From Anaerolineales bacterium UBA832 (GTDB taxonomy: Bacteria > Chloroflexota > Anaerolineae > Anaerolineales > UBA11657), in NCBI GenBank assembly GCA_002296125.1, contig DBHI01000007.1, forward strand, positions 1 through 13,811: DNA of 13,811 bases, read 5' to 3'. Each line of letters begins with the position of its first letter. Position 1 is the first letter of the stretch. Below are positions 1 to 5,959 of the stretch, in pieces. The translations under genes were made by a program, and so were the position numbers. Below the pieces are notes generated by a model, which saw only the letters and a program-made list of their open reading frames with translations, ran no database searches and was not told where the DNA came from.

Positions 1-801
1 CTATTCTTCAATTTCAATTGACACAATATTTTTTTGAGACTTTTCCCATTGTATATCCGTCAATTTTTGCATTAATGAAGCAATATCCAAAAAACATTTA
101 GAACTATGGCTATTTGGATGTGACACTACAATTGGCATACCTTCATCACCACCAGATCGCACATCTGGATCCAAAGGAATACTACCTATAAAATCAACTC
201 CTGTATCAGAAGATAATGATTTACCACCACCTTGACCGAAAACATCTAATTGTTTACCTTCATCAGTAATCAAATAACTCATATTTTCAACAACACCAAG
301 TACTGGTACATTCAGTTGCTTAAACAATTCCAAACCACGACGCGCATCAGATAAAGAAATCAATTGAGGAAGAGTTACTATAAATCCCCCTGTAATGGCT
401 ATTTCCTGTGAAATACTTAGCTGAGCATCACCAGTACCAGGTGGAAGGTCTACAACTAGATAATCAAGATCACCCCAATCTACATCATTCACAAACTGTC
501 TAATCGCTGAATGTAGCATAGGTCCACGCCAAGCCAAAGGTTTATTAGGATCTACTAATAAACCCATACTCATCACTTTAACCCCATGTGCTTCTCCAGG
601 AATAATGCCTTCACCAGTCTGAGGTGGCAATTTATTTACTCCCATCATAATATGGCAATTCGGACCATAAACATCAGCATCTAACAAACCTACAGAAGCA
701 CCATTCATCGCAAGTGCAACAGCAGCATTCACTGAAACAGTCGACTTACCAACTCCACCCTTACCAGAAGCAACAACTATGGTCTTAAAGTTTTTTTTCA
801 T
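1..801 (-). CDS. mrp: Mrp/ApbC/NUBPL-family P-loop ATPase, Fe-S cluster carrier-like
   Basis: Predicted cytoplasmic ATPase of the Mrp/NBP35 branch of the MinD/ParA superfamily, whose members carry Fe-S clusters to apoproteins; the mitochondrial homologue NUBPL/Ind1 serves complex I. The 266-residue product has the deviant Walker A GKGGVGKST (residues 13-21), the DADVYGPN switch (41-48), WRGPM (91-95), VVDLPPGTGD (116-125), ENMSY (172-176) and GGDEGMP (217-223). Two usual features are missing. There is no N-terminal DUF59/MIP18 domain: the ORF opens directly with the nucleotide-binding domain, and an in-frame TAG lies 13 codons upstream of the ATG. The CxxC normally found just after ENMSY is replaced by LITDEGKQ; only Cys49 and Cys236 remain. 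No strong Shine-Dalgarno precedes the ATG. It lies 50 bp after the small four-Cys gene and probably in the nuo operon. The stop codon is the first three bases of the window. Family is secure; Fe-S carriage by this copy is uncertain. Confidence 0.88.
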   Translation of the reverse strand: MKKNFKTIVVASGKGGVGKSTVSVNAAVALAMNGASVGLLDADVYGPNCHIMMGVNKLPPQTGEGIIPGEAHGVKVMSMGLLVDPNKPLAWRGPMLHSAIRQFVNDVDWGDLDYLVVDLPPGTGDAQLSISQEIAITGGFIVTLPQLISLSDARRGLELFKQLNVPVLGVVENMSYLITDEGKQLDVFGQGGGKSLSSDTGVDFIGSIPLDPDVRSGGDEGMPIVVSHPNSHSSKCFLDIASLMQKLTDIQWEKSQKNIVSIEIEE

Positions 802-851
802 CTTTTTGATCCAATTTATCCTGTTTTTAGATACACACTAAACAAAACTAT

Positions 852-1190
852 CTACTTCTTTTTGTTTTTATTCTTTTTTTCTAAATATAACTTAATGTCT
901 TTCTTAGCTTTATCAAATTTCTGAAATATCTCTCGATCTTTTCCTTTATAACGACGAATCGTTTGTTGCGCACATGCAGTACATCCCAATCGTGCTCTAT
1001 GAGATCCAGCATGACAAGTCATACATCCATTTATACGCATCATCATTAATGAGAAAGATAAGCCTTCTACAGAATCAGGATCTTGTTTTGATACTGATTC
1101 CACAAGTACATCCCATTCTTGACTACGAACTCCTTTCAAATGTGGAACAACACGCTCTGGAAATAATAATTCTGCATCTTCCTGATACAC
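852..1190 (-). CDS. Small four-cysteine protein of unknown function in the nuo cluster
   Basis: A 112-residue soluble protein I cannot assign to a characterised family. The acidic/hydrophobic N-terminal half is predicted helical. A central motif CMTCH (residues 56-60) is followed by CTAC (70-73), giving CxxC-N10-CxxC, which could bind zinc or an Fe-S cluster. The C-terminus is a lysine-rich helix ending in a Lys/Asn run. There is no signal peptide or membrane segment, so CMTCH is unlikely to be a cytochrome c haem site. The start is GTG at 1190: a TAA lies five codons upstream in frame, and an AAAGG ribosome-binding site sits about 9 nt before the GTG. It lies between nuoI (158-bp gap) and mrp (50-bp gap), same strand. 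The position suggests an accessory or assembly role for complex I or its Fe-S centres; that is inference only. Confidence 0.75.
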   Translation of the reverse strand: MYQEDAELLFPERVVPHLKGVRSQEWDVLVESVSKQDPDSVEGLSFSLMMMRINGCMTCHAGSHRARLGCTACAQQTIRRYKGKDREIFQKFDKAKKDIKLYLEKKNKNKKK

Positions 1191-1348
1191 GATTAGATAC
1201 CTTTATTTTGTTATTAACCTTTACTAAATATTGCTTAGATTTTAATAAAAATGATACTTTTACAATTTACAAATAAATTATCCTGATAAAATTAAAGCTA
1301 TACCATTGATTAAGAAATAATGCCTACTAATATTAATGATGATAATTG

Positions 1349-2017
1349 CTAATCAGCTGCAGCTTGTTCAGAAGCTTGTTTAGCAGCAAGCTTAGCAGCT
1401 TTCTTGGCAGCTGCAGCTTCTTTCTTAGCAGCTTTCTTTGCAGCTTCTTCAGCACGTGCATTTTCTTCAACCAAATAATCATTAGGTCGAATGCTCGCAT
1501 AATATTCAACAGGTTTATCTAAACGTTCCTTGTCAAATATATGTGCCTCAGTTCTATCATAAGAGGCAAGTTCATAATCATGATCCATTTTAATTGCATC
1601 AAAAGGACAATATTCTGCACAATAACCACAATTCATACAAATATCAATATCAATAAAAAAGTTGGTGGGTGCAGGTATAGGCCTACCAGTCTCAGGATCA
1701 GAAGAACGCTCTATCCAAATACACTGAGGGGGACAAACCTTAGCACAAATACCACATGATGTACATCTATCAGTCTTATTACCATCATCATCCGTTTCAT
1801 ATAATAAAAATGGTATAAATCTAAACTGTTCTGGGACAGGAAGTTTCTCATCTGGATACTGAACTGTAAAAACACCACGTCCCTCAGTGCCTTGTCGAAT
1901 ATTTAATGACTCGTCACTATAATAACGTCTACCTAAAAATCTCATGTCATCAACAAATGAATCAATCAAATGTTTGATGGTAACTCCCATGCCTTTAATT
2001 ATGCCTATACCATACAT
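1349..2017 (-). CDS. nuoI: NADH-quinone oxidoreductase subunit I (NuoI, 2x[4Fe-4S])
   Basis: NuoI carries clusters N6a and N6b, which pass electrons towards N2 in the complex I Q module. The 222-residue protein starts MYGIGIIKGMGVTIKH, the usual NuoI N-terminal amphipathic segment, which supports the ATG at 2017 over the internal Met10; a GGGGAG ribosome-binding site lies about 12 nt upstream. Cluster ligands are C85, C88, C91 with C137, and C127, C130, C133 with C95, in two CxxCxxCxxxCP motifs. Two oddities: about 28 residues (roughly 22-49, rich in Arg/Tyr/Asp) lie between the N-terminal helix and the conserved TVQYPDEKLP, and the C-terminus (about 188-222) is a Lys/Ala-rich helical tail encoded by repetitive GC-richer DNA. 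It lies 19 bp after nuoCD and is presumably co-transcribed. Confidence 0.95.
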   Translation of the reverse strand: MYGIGIIKGMGVTIKHLIDSFVDDMRFLGRRYYSDESLNIRQGTEGRGVFTVQYPDEKLPVPEQFRFIPFLLYETDDDGNKTDRCTSCGICAKVCPPQCIWIERSSDPETGRPIPAPTNFFIDIDICMNCGYCAEYCPFDAIKMDHDYELASYDRTEAHIFDKERLDKPVEYYASIRPNDYLVEENARAEEAAKKAAKKEAAAAKKAAKLAAKQASEQAAAD

Positions 2018-2036
2018 ATAATTATTAAACTCCCCA

Positions 2037-3830
2037 TTACCGATCTACTTCACCTAATACTATATCTATGCTACCCAATATAACCACTGCATCTGCTACT
2101 TTATGACCTTTACACAGCTCTCCTAAAACGGTCAAATTTACAAATGACGGTGCTCTGACATGATAACGATATGGATTAGCTTTACCATTAGAAACCACAT
2201 AATATCCTAATTCACCCTTTGGATTTTCTACGCGCCCATAAGATTCTCCAGCAGGTACTCTAAAATTATACTGTGGCTTACCAGTAAATATCTCTCCTTC
2301 AGATGGAATATCACGCATGACCTGTTGACAAATTTTTGCACTTTCCCGCATTTCATCTACACGAATCAAATATCTGTCATAAACGTCCCCATTTGATCTG
2401 GTAGGAATCTGAAAATCAAACCTATCGTAAATACCATAGCTGTCAACACGACGAAGATCATATGAAACACCAGATGCTCTTAACAGAGGTCCTGCAGTAC
2501 TATACGCAATTGCTTTCTCAGCTGATAAAACACCAACTCCAATACATCTACTCCTTACAATTTCATTTTCTGTCAAAAAATGATCCAATTCATCTATCGC
2601 CTGTGGCAAACGATTATTAACTAGATCGTCGATAAATTTAATTGTATCTTCACCACGCATTTGAGATGGAAAATCTCTGGCTAAACCACCAAACCTCATA
2701 TAGTTACACATCATCCTAGAGCCAGCAGTAGCCTCAAATACATCTAAAATAAGTTCACGAGCACGAATAGCATATAAAGCCGGTGTCTGAAAAGCTCCTA
2801 AATCATTTAAGAGAAAACCAATAGCCCACATATGATTAGCAATCCGAGTAAGTTCTGCCATTAGCACTCTAATATATTGTGCTCGCTCAGGTACTTCAAC
2901 ACCCATAAGTTTTTCTACTGCCAAAGCATAGCCAAAATTGTTGCCCATTGAAGCCAAATAATCTAACCTATCCGTATACGGCATATTCTGCAAAAAAGTA
3001 TTCCGTTCACCAATCTTCTCATGGTTGCGATGAAGATACCCCATTACTGGTTGTAAATCTGTGATGGTTTCACCATCCAGTGCAACTACCATACGAAACA
3101 CACCGTGAGTAGAAGGATGTTGAGGGCCTATATTTACCACAATAGAATCAGTTTGAAGAGATTTACCTTTAGGATCTGTCTTCTGCAAACTTTCATATAG
3201 ACTATCATCAGTTTCAGGAGACCAATTATCAATATCAAAATCGGGCGGATAACTAACGTTCTTTCCATATGGGCTATCAGCTTCACTGCGCTTAACTTGA
3301 CCACCTGGCCACCTAGTATCAAATGGCTTCACGTCTTCTTCATAATATGCTTCTTTCCAATCCTTTCGAAGCGGATATCCATCAAAACCATCCCACATCA
3401 AAATCCTACGCAAATTGGGATGACCTTCAAAATGCACTCCATACATATCAAAAACTTCTCTTTCTTGAAAATCTGCACCTGGATATATTGGAACTAATGT
3501 AGGAACAACTGGATTTTCTCGATTCACTTGAACCTTAAAATTGATTCCCTCGCCACCAACAATCTTATCTGCATGGTAAACAACTTCAATATGATCATCA
3601 TCAATATAATCTACACCTGTGACCGAAGAGAGATAATCATATCCTAATTCATCACGAAATACCTTTGCAACTTCATGAAATCTATCAGGTGATACTATAT
3701 AACCTTGATATCCATCCCTGGTATCAGCACTAATATCACCGTTAAATCTTTCAATTATATGATCAGATGTCACTTCATTATCCGGATTATTGAAATCTTG
3801 TTCTTTCTCTGTACCGTTCTTTTCCACCAT
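2037..3830 (-). CDS. nuoCD: NADH-quinone oxidoreductase fused subunit C/D (NuoCD)
   Basis: Fusion of the 30-kDa (NuoC) and 49-kDa (NuoD) subunits of the complex I Q module; NuoD forms much of the quinone pocket next to cluster N2. In 597 residues, the NuoC domain spans about 20-160 and ends in the signature DFQEREVFDMYG...HPNLRRILMWDGF...PLRKDW. An acidic linker of about 65 residues follows, then NuoD at about 227-597. NuoD begins with NIGPQHPSTHGVFR and ends with the family-typical DIVLGEVDR. The HPSTHG histidine and the tyrosine of NMPYTDRLDY match the residues that contact the quinone headgroup in structurally known homologues. The ATG overlaps the nuoB stop by one base (TAATG), with AAAAGGA about 6 nt upstream, so translation is probably coupled to nuoB. 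Length is close to the E. coli NuoCD fusion (about 600 residues). Confidence 0.96.
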   Translation of the reverse strand: MVEKNGTEKEQDFNNPDNEVTSDHIIERFNGDISADTRDGYQGYIVSPDRFHEVAKVFRDELGYDYLSSVTGVDYIDDDHIEVVYHADKIVGGEGINFKVQVNRENPVVPTLVPIYPGADFQEREVFDMYGVHFEGHPNLRRILMWDGFDGYPLRKDWKEAYYEEDVKPFDTRWPGGQVKRSEADSPYGKNVSYPPDFDIDNWSPETDDSLYESLQKTDPKGKSLQTDSIVVNIGPQHPSTHGVFRMVVALDGETITDLQPVMGYLHRNHEKIGERNTFLQNMPYTDRLDYLASMGNNFGYALAVEKLMGVEVPERAQYIRVLMAELTRIANHMWAIGFLLNDLGAFQTPALYAIRARELILDVFEATAGSRMMCNYMRFGGLARDFPSQMRGEDTIKFIDDLVNNRLPQAIDELDHFLTENEIVRSRCIGVGVLSAEKAIAYSTAGPLLRASGVSYDLRRVDSYGIYDRFDFQIPTRSNGDVYDRYLIRVDEMRESAKICQQVMRDIPSEGEIFTGKPQYNFRVPAGESYGRVENPKGELGYYVVSNGKANPYRYHVRAPSFVNLTVLGELCKGHKVADAVVILGSIDIVLGEVDR

Positions 3831-4474
3831 TACAAATCCTTTTCTATATCAACATTTACCGGCATCTGACCAGCCTGTTGAGCCAAAAGAGCATGTTGAC
3901 GAGGATCCAATAAATCAGGCCCTAAAACTGGAACTGGAACTGCCTCGCTTGCCTCTTGGCCATACCATCTTACTGACTTTAATGATTGACCATCTATCTT
4001 CTCTTGAAGTTTCATCAAACCATGCAACAATGCCTGAGGTGTTGGTGGACAACCTGGTACATATACGTCTACTGGAACAAATTTATCAATTCCAGATACA
4101 ACATTATAGCCTTCTTTAAAGGGTCCACCCCCACTTGCACATGCTCCCATAGCCATTACATATTTTGGTTCAGGCATTTGATTAAACAAACGAACGATTT
4201 GAGGGACCATTTTTTTTGTTACTGTACCTGATACAATCATTAAATCAGCCTGACGTGGAGTTGCGCGAAATACTTCCATTCCAAAACGGGCTATATCAAA
4301 CCTACTAGCCGCAGTGCAAATCATCTCAATTGCGCAACAAGCAAGACCGAATACCATAGGCCAAATAGAAGAACGACGACCCCAGTTATAGATCTTGTCT
4401 AATGATGTAATAGTGACTGTAGATTGCAACTCATCTGGCACCGGTATATCTGGATTTGACAATTCATCATTCAT
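3830..4474 (-). CDS. nuoB: NADH-quinone oxidoreductase subunit B (NuoB, N2 cluster)
   Basis: NuoB holds the terminal [4Fe-4S] cluster N2, which reduces quinone. In the 214-residue product the N2 ligands are the tandem C46-C47 (FGLACCAIE), C112 (MGACASGGGPF) and C142 (VPGCPPTP). The RFGMEVFRATPRQADLMIVSGTV stretch is also typical. The N-terminal 25 residues and the C-terminal 40 or so, Pro/Gln-rich, are less conserved. The ATG at 4474 is preceded by an AGAGGAG Shine-Dalgarno about 11 nt away. It is the first gene of its operon: a consensus promoter lies 90-120 bp upstream and the next gene upstream is divergent. The usual nuoA is therefore absent from its normal place in front of nuoB. Confidence 0.97.
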   Translation of the reverse strand: MNDELSNPDIPVPDELQSTVTITSLDKIYNWGRRSSIWPMVFGLACCAIEMICTAASRFDIARFGMEVFRATPRQADLMIVSGTVTKKMVPQIVRLFNQMPEPKYVMAMGACASGGGPFKEGYNVVSGIDKFVPVDVYVPGCPPTPQALLHGLMKLQEKIDGQSLKSVRWYGQEASEAVPVPVLGPDLLDPRQHALLAQQAGQMPVNVDIEKDL

Positions 4475-4485
4475 CAGAAATGCTA

Positions 4486-4492
4486 CTCCTCT
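4486..4492 (-). promoter_or_regulatory. Ribosome-binding site of nuoB
   Basis: AGAGGAG on the minus strand, about 11 nt before the nuoB ATG. It fixes the start at 4474 and fits the 3' end of bacterial 16S rRNA. Confidence 0.6.
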
Positions 4493-4516
4493 CAGAATAC
4501 AGAATTTAAATTATTT

Positions 4517-4533
4517 ATTGTAAATTTTACAAT
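4517..4533. promoter_or_regulatory. 17-bp perfect palindrome in the nuoB leader (candidate operator)
   Basis: ATTGTAAA-T-TTTACAAT has perfect 8-bp arms around one central base. It lies about 30 bp downstream of the nuoB -10 element and 43 bp before the nuoB start codon, inside the predicted 5' leader. The position fits a repressor site acting just after the transcription start. The sequence does not match a Fur or Rex consensus closely enough to name the regulator. A chance AT-rich palindrome remains possible. Confidence 0.4.
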
Positions 4534-4562
4534 TACACAAAGTAAAAATTCACAACCAAAAG

Positions 4563-4591
4563 ATTATATTGTTCACAAACTTCTTTGTCAA
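4563..4591 (-). promoter_or_regulatory. Consensus sigma-70-type promoter of the nuoB operon
   Basis: On the minus strand, TTGACA (4591-4586), a 17-bp spacer, then TATAAT (4568-4563): a perfect match to both hexamers at optimal spacing. Transcription would start near 4556, giving a leader of about 80 nt before nuoB. This implies strong basal expression, or strong expression kept in check by a repressor. Confidence 0.8.
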
Positions 4592-4633
4592 GAATTTAGT
4601 TGCAATAATCTTACTTAAATATTAGTGTGTAGA

Positions 4634-4661
4634 TTGACTGTTTGGCAGTTTATGATAAAAT
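4634..4661 (+). promoter_or_regulatory. Probable sigma-70-type promoter of the ErpA-like gene
   Basis: TTGACT (4634-4639), a 16-bp spacer, then TAAAAT (4656-4661): five of six matches in each hexamer. It is back to back with the nuoB promoter; the two -35 elements are 42 bp apart. A second possible -10, TATAAT at 4701-4706, has only a poor -35 and overlaps the dyad at 4699-4716. Confidence 0.5.
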
Positions 4662-4698
4662 TAATTGTTAGTATTTATGATTCTGTACGTACAATATT

Positions 4699-4716
4699 AC
4701 TATAATCAACTATAGT
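4699..4716. promoter_or_regulatory. Short dyad upstream of the ErpA-like gene
   Basis: ACTATA-N6-TATAGT, perfect 6-bp arms in an 18-bp site, ends 25 bp before the erpA start codon and overlaps a TATAAT. It could be an operator in the erpA leader or promoter. The arms are AT-rich and short, so chance is not excluded. Confidence 0.3.
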
Positions 4717-4741
4717 AAACTATGTAGATGGAGAGAACAAA

Positions 4742-5167
4742 ATGACTGTATCAATTGACACACAAGAAAAAAATCTAGAAATTAATCTTACTAGTAATGC
4801 TCGTCAACATTTATCGAAGCTTATGAAAGAACGTAATTTGCACGATCATGGTCTTAGAGTTTTCGTATCCGGAGGTGGGTGTTCTGGCATGCAATATGGT
4901 ATGGCCATGGAAAATGAATCACGTGAATTTGATACTGTTATTGAAGACCACGGAGTTAAAGTGTTTATTGACCCAACATCACTGATGTACATGCGAGGAT
5001 CGTCAATTGATTATGTAGACAGCTTAATGGGTGGAGGATTTAGTATAGACAATCCACAAGCGGTAGCAAGCTGTGGATGTGGACATTCTTTCCGAACCAC
5101 TGAAAATGGGTCTAATGAATCTACACCTAATACTGGTGGTGGATGCGGAAGCGGTGGATGCGGATAA
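4742..5167 (+). CDS. erpA: A-type Fe-S cluster carrier, ErpA/IscA family
   Basis: Predicted cytoplasmic A-type carrier that receives an Fe-S cluster and passes it to apo-enzymes. In the 141-residue product the three ligand cysteines are present: C47 in GGGCSGMQYG, and C111 and C113 in SCGCGHSF. The GMQYGM form and the DPTSLMYMRGSSIDY stretch are closer to ErpA than to IscA or SufA. The ATG at 4742 has GGAG 8 nt upstream. After the conserved CGCGHSF the protein carries an extra tail of about 25 residues, Gly/Ser/Asn-rich and ending GGGCGSGGCG, which adds C135 and C140. It is the only plus-strand gene in the window and is divergent from the nuoB operon. This arrangement suggests co-regulation of cluster delivery with complex I synthesis (inference). 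Confidence 0.93.
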   Translation: MTVSIDTQEKNLEINLTSNARQHLSKLMKERNLHDHGLRVFVSGGGCSGMQYGMAMENESREFDTVIEDHGVKVFIDPTSLMYMRGSSIDYVDSLMGGGFSIDNPQAVASCGCGHSFRTTENGSNESTPNTGGGCGSGGCG

Positions 5168-5293
5168 CATAATACACTAAAGTAGGCAATATATATATCG
5201 TTAACTTAACTAAACAGTGTTAATGATAAAAATTAATTTTTCTATTTGTTGTAAATCTAAATATATATTTATTATTGAATAATACATCAAATA
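5168..5293. other. Convergent intergenic region, no clear element
   Basis: 126 bp between the convergent ends of the ErpA-like gene and the SH3b gene. It is very AT-rich and contains a 14-bp self-complementary AAAAATTAATTTTT (5228-5241), but no GC-containing stem followed by a T-run. I see no convincing intrinsic terminator, although one would be expected here. Confidence 0.5.
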
Positions 5294-5920
5294 CTAGCGT
5301 CTCTGACGTACTATTGCCACCATCCCTGAAATTATTCCCAAAACAAATAAACTGCCTATTAACACTATCGGTGGTAAAGATTGATCTTCAAATTCAACAG
5401 TAACAAAAGTAGGTTGAGCAATTGGTGGTGACTGTGTAAATGTAGGTAAACGTACAGGAATAGATGGCATGTCCGTTGATATACTACTTAGACCTTCTAT
5501 AGGAACCGCTTCCAAAGTTGGTGTTGGTGGTGCATTAATTTCGGGCAAATCCTCAATGATCATCCCACGTACTAATACCAAAGGAGCATAAACCCAAGCA
5601 ACATCTTTAGATCCTTCTGGATAATTAATTGCAATCCATTCTCCTACAGAAGTGCGTCCCACTACTGGAGAGATCTGACCAGCTACCAATACACCTATCT
5701 TTTCATAAAATGTTCCTGGACCAGATCGTACGTTGGCCTTCTCCGGAACGTAAATATGCACCCCACTAACTGTCGGTGTCGGAACAAAAGTAGGTGTAAA
5801 AGTGGACGTAATATTTGCATTAGAAGCTTCGTCCATCTCATCCGCACTAGCTAACTCAGCAGAATGAAAAATAACAAAAACAACTAACACTAAAAAACCA
5901 ATTTTTTCTTTCATATTCAT
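5294..5920 (-). CDS. Secreted, membrane-anchored SH3b-domain protein
   Basis: A 208-residue envelope protein. Residues 1-26 form a signal peptide (MKEK, hydrophobic core, ASA before Asp27). A Thr/Pro-rich spacer is followed by a bacterial SH3 domain at about 54-118, with the typical ANVRSGPGTFYEKIGVL start and GEWIAI and VAWVYAPLV strands. A second Pro/Thr-rich stretch leads to one membrane segment (about 184-204) and a basic RQRR tail, giving an outside-facing domain tethered to the membrane. There is no LPxTG, so sortase anchoring is unlikely. Bacterial SH3 domains commonly bind cell-wall peptides or polymers; the ligand here is unknown. It lies 39 bp after the GT-C gene and was probably co-transcribed with it. 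No clear Shine-Dalgarno precedes the ATG; a second ATG two codons on is equally usable. Confidence 0.85.
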   Translation of the reverse strand: MNMKEKIGFLVLVVFVIFHSAELASADEMDEASNANITSTFTPTFVPTPTVSGVHIYVPEKANVRSGPGTFYEKIGVLVAGQISPVVGRTSVGEWIAINYPEGSKDVAWVYAPLVLVRGMIIEDLPEINAPPTPTLEAVPIEGLSSISTDMPSIPVRLPTFTQSPPIAQPTFVTVEFEDQSLPPIVLIGSLFVLGIISGMVAIVRQRR

Positions 5921-5959
5921 GTCTGTGATAAAATTAATTTATATTAGTATACAACCCCT

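Noticed and set aside
1012..1025. CMTCH in the small four-Cys protein as a c-type haem site
   Set aside because: There is no signal peptide or membrane anchor, and a second CxxC follows closely; a cytoplasmic zinc or Fe-S site fits better.
974..1276. A plus-strand open frame of 100 codons opposite the four-Cys gene
   Set aside because: It lies antisense to a gene with a ribosome-binding site and coherent composition; its own translation is low-complexity Ile/Leu-rich with no motif.
1191..1348. A separate promoter between nuoI and the four-Cys gene
   Set aside because: Several TTGTAA-like and TAAAAT-like hexamers occur but with 15-bp or 19-bp spacing; none stands out in this AT-rich 158-bp gap.
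3790..4231. Plus-strand open frames antisense to nuoB and the start of nuoCD
   Set aside because: They are shadows of strongly conserved nuo genes and show no ribosome-binding site or recognisable domain.
4536..4580. Repeated TTGTG(A) half-sites (minus strand) as a Rex site at the nuoB promoter
   Set aside because: Three CACAA occurrences lie in the same orientation at uneven spacing (4536, 4551, 4574) and never form the inverted 18-bp Rex site.
5228..5241. AAAAATTAATTTTT as a bidirectional terminator between erpA and the SH3b gene
   Set aside because: It is a loopless, A/T-only palindrome; such a stem would be too weak and the motif is common in AT-rich DNA.
5294..5370. Sortase-type cell-wall anchor at the end of the SH3b protein
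   Set aside because: Hydrophobic segment and basic tail are present but there is no LPxTG-like pentapeptide; a plain membrane anchor is simpler.
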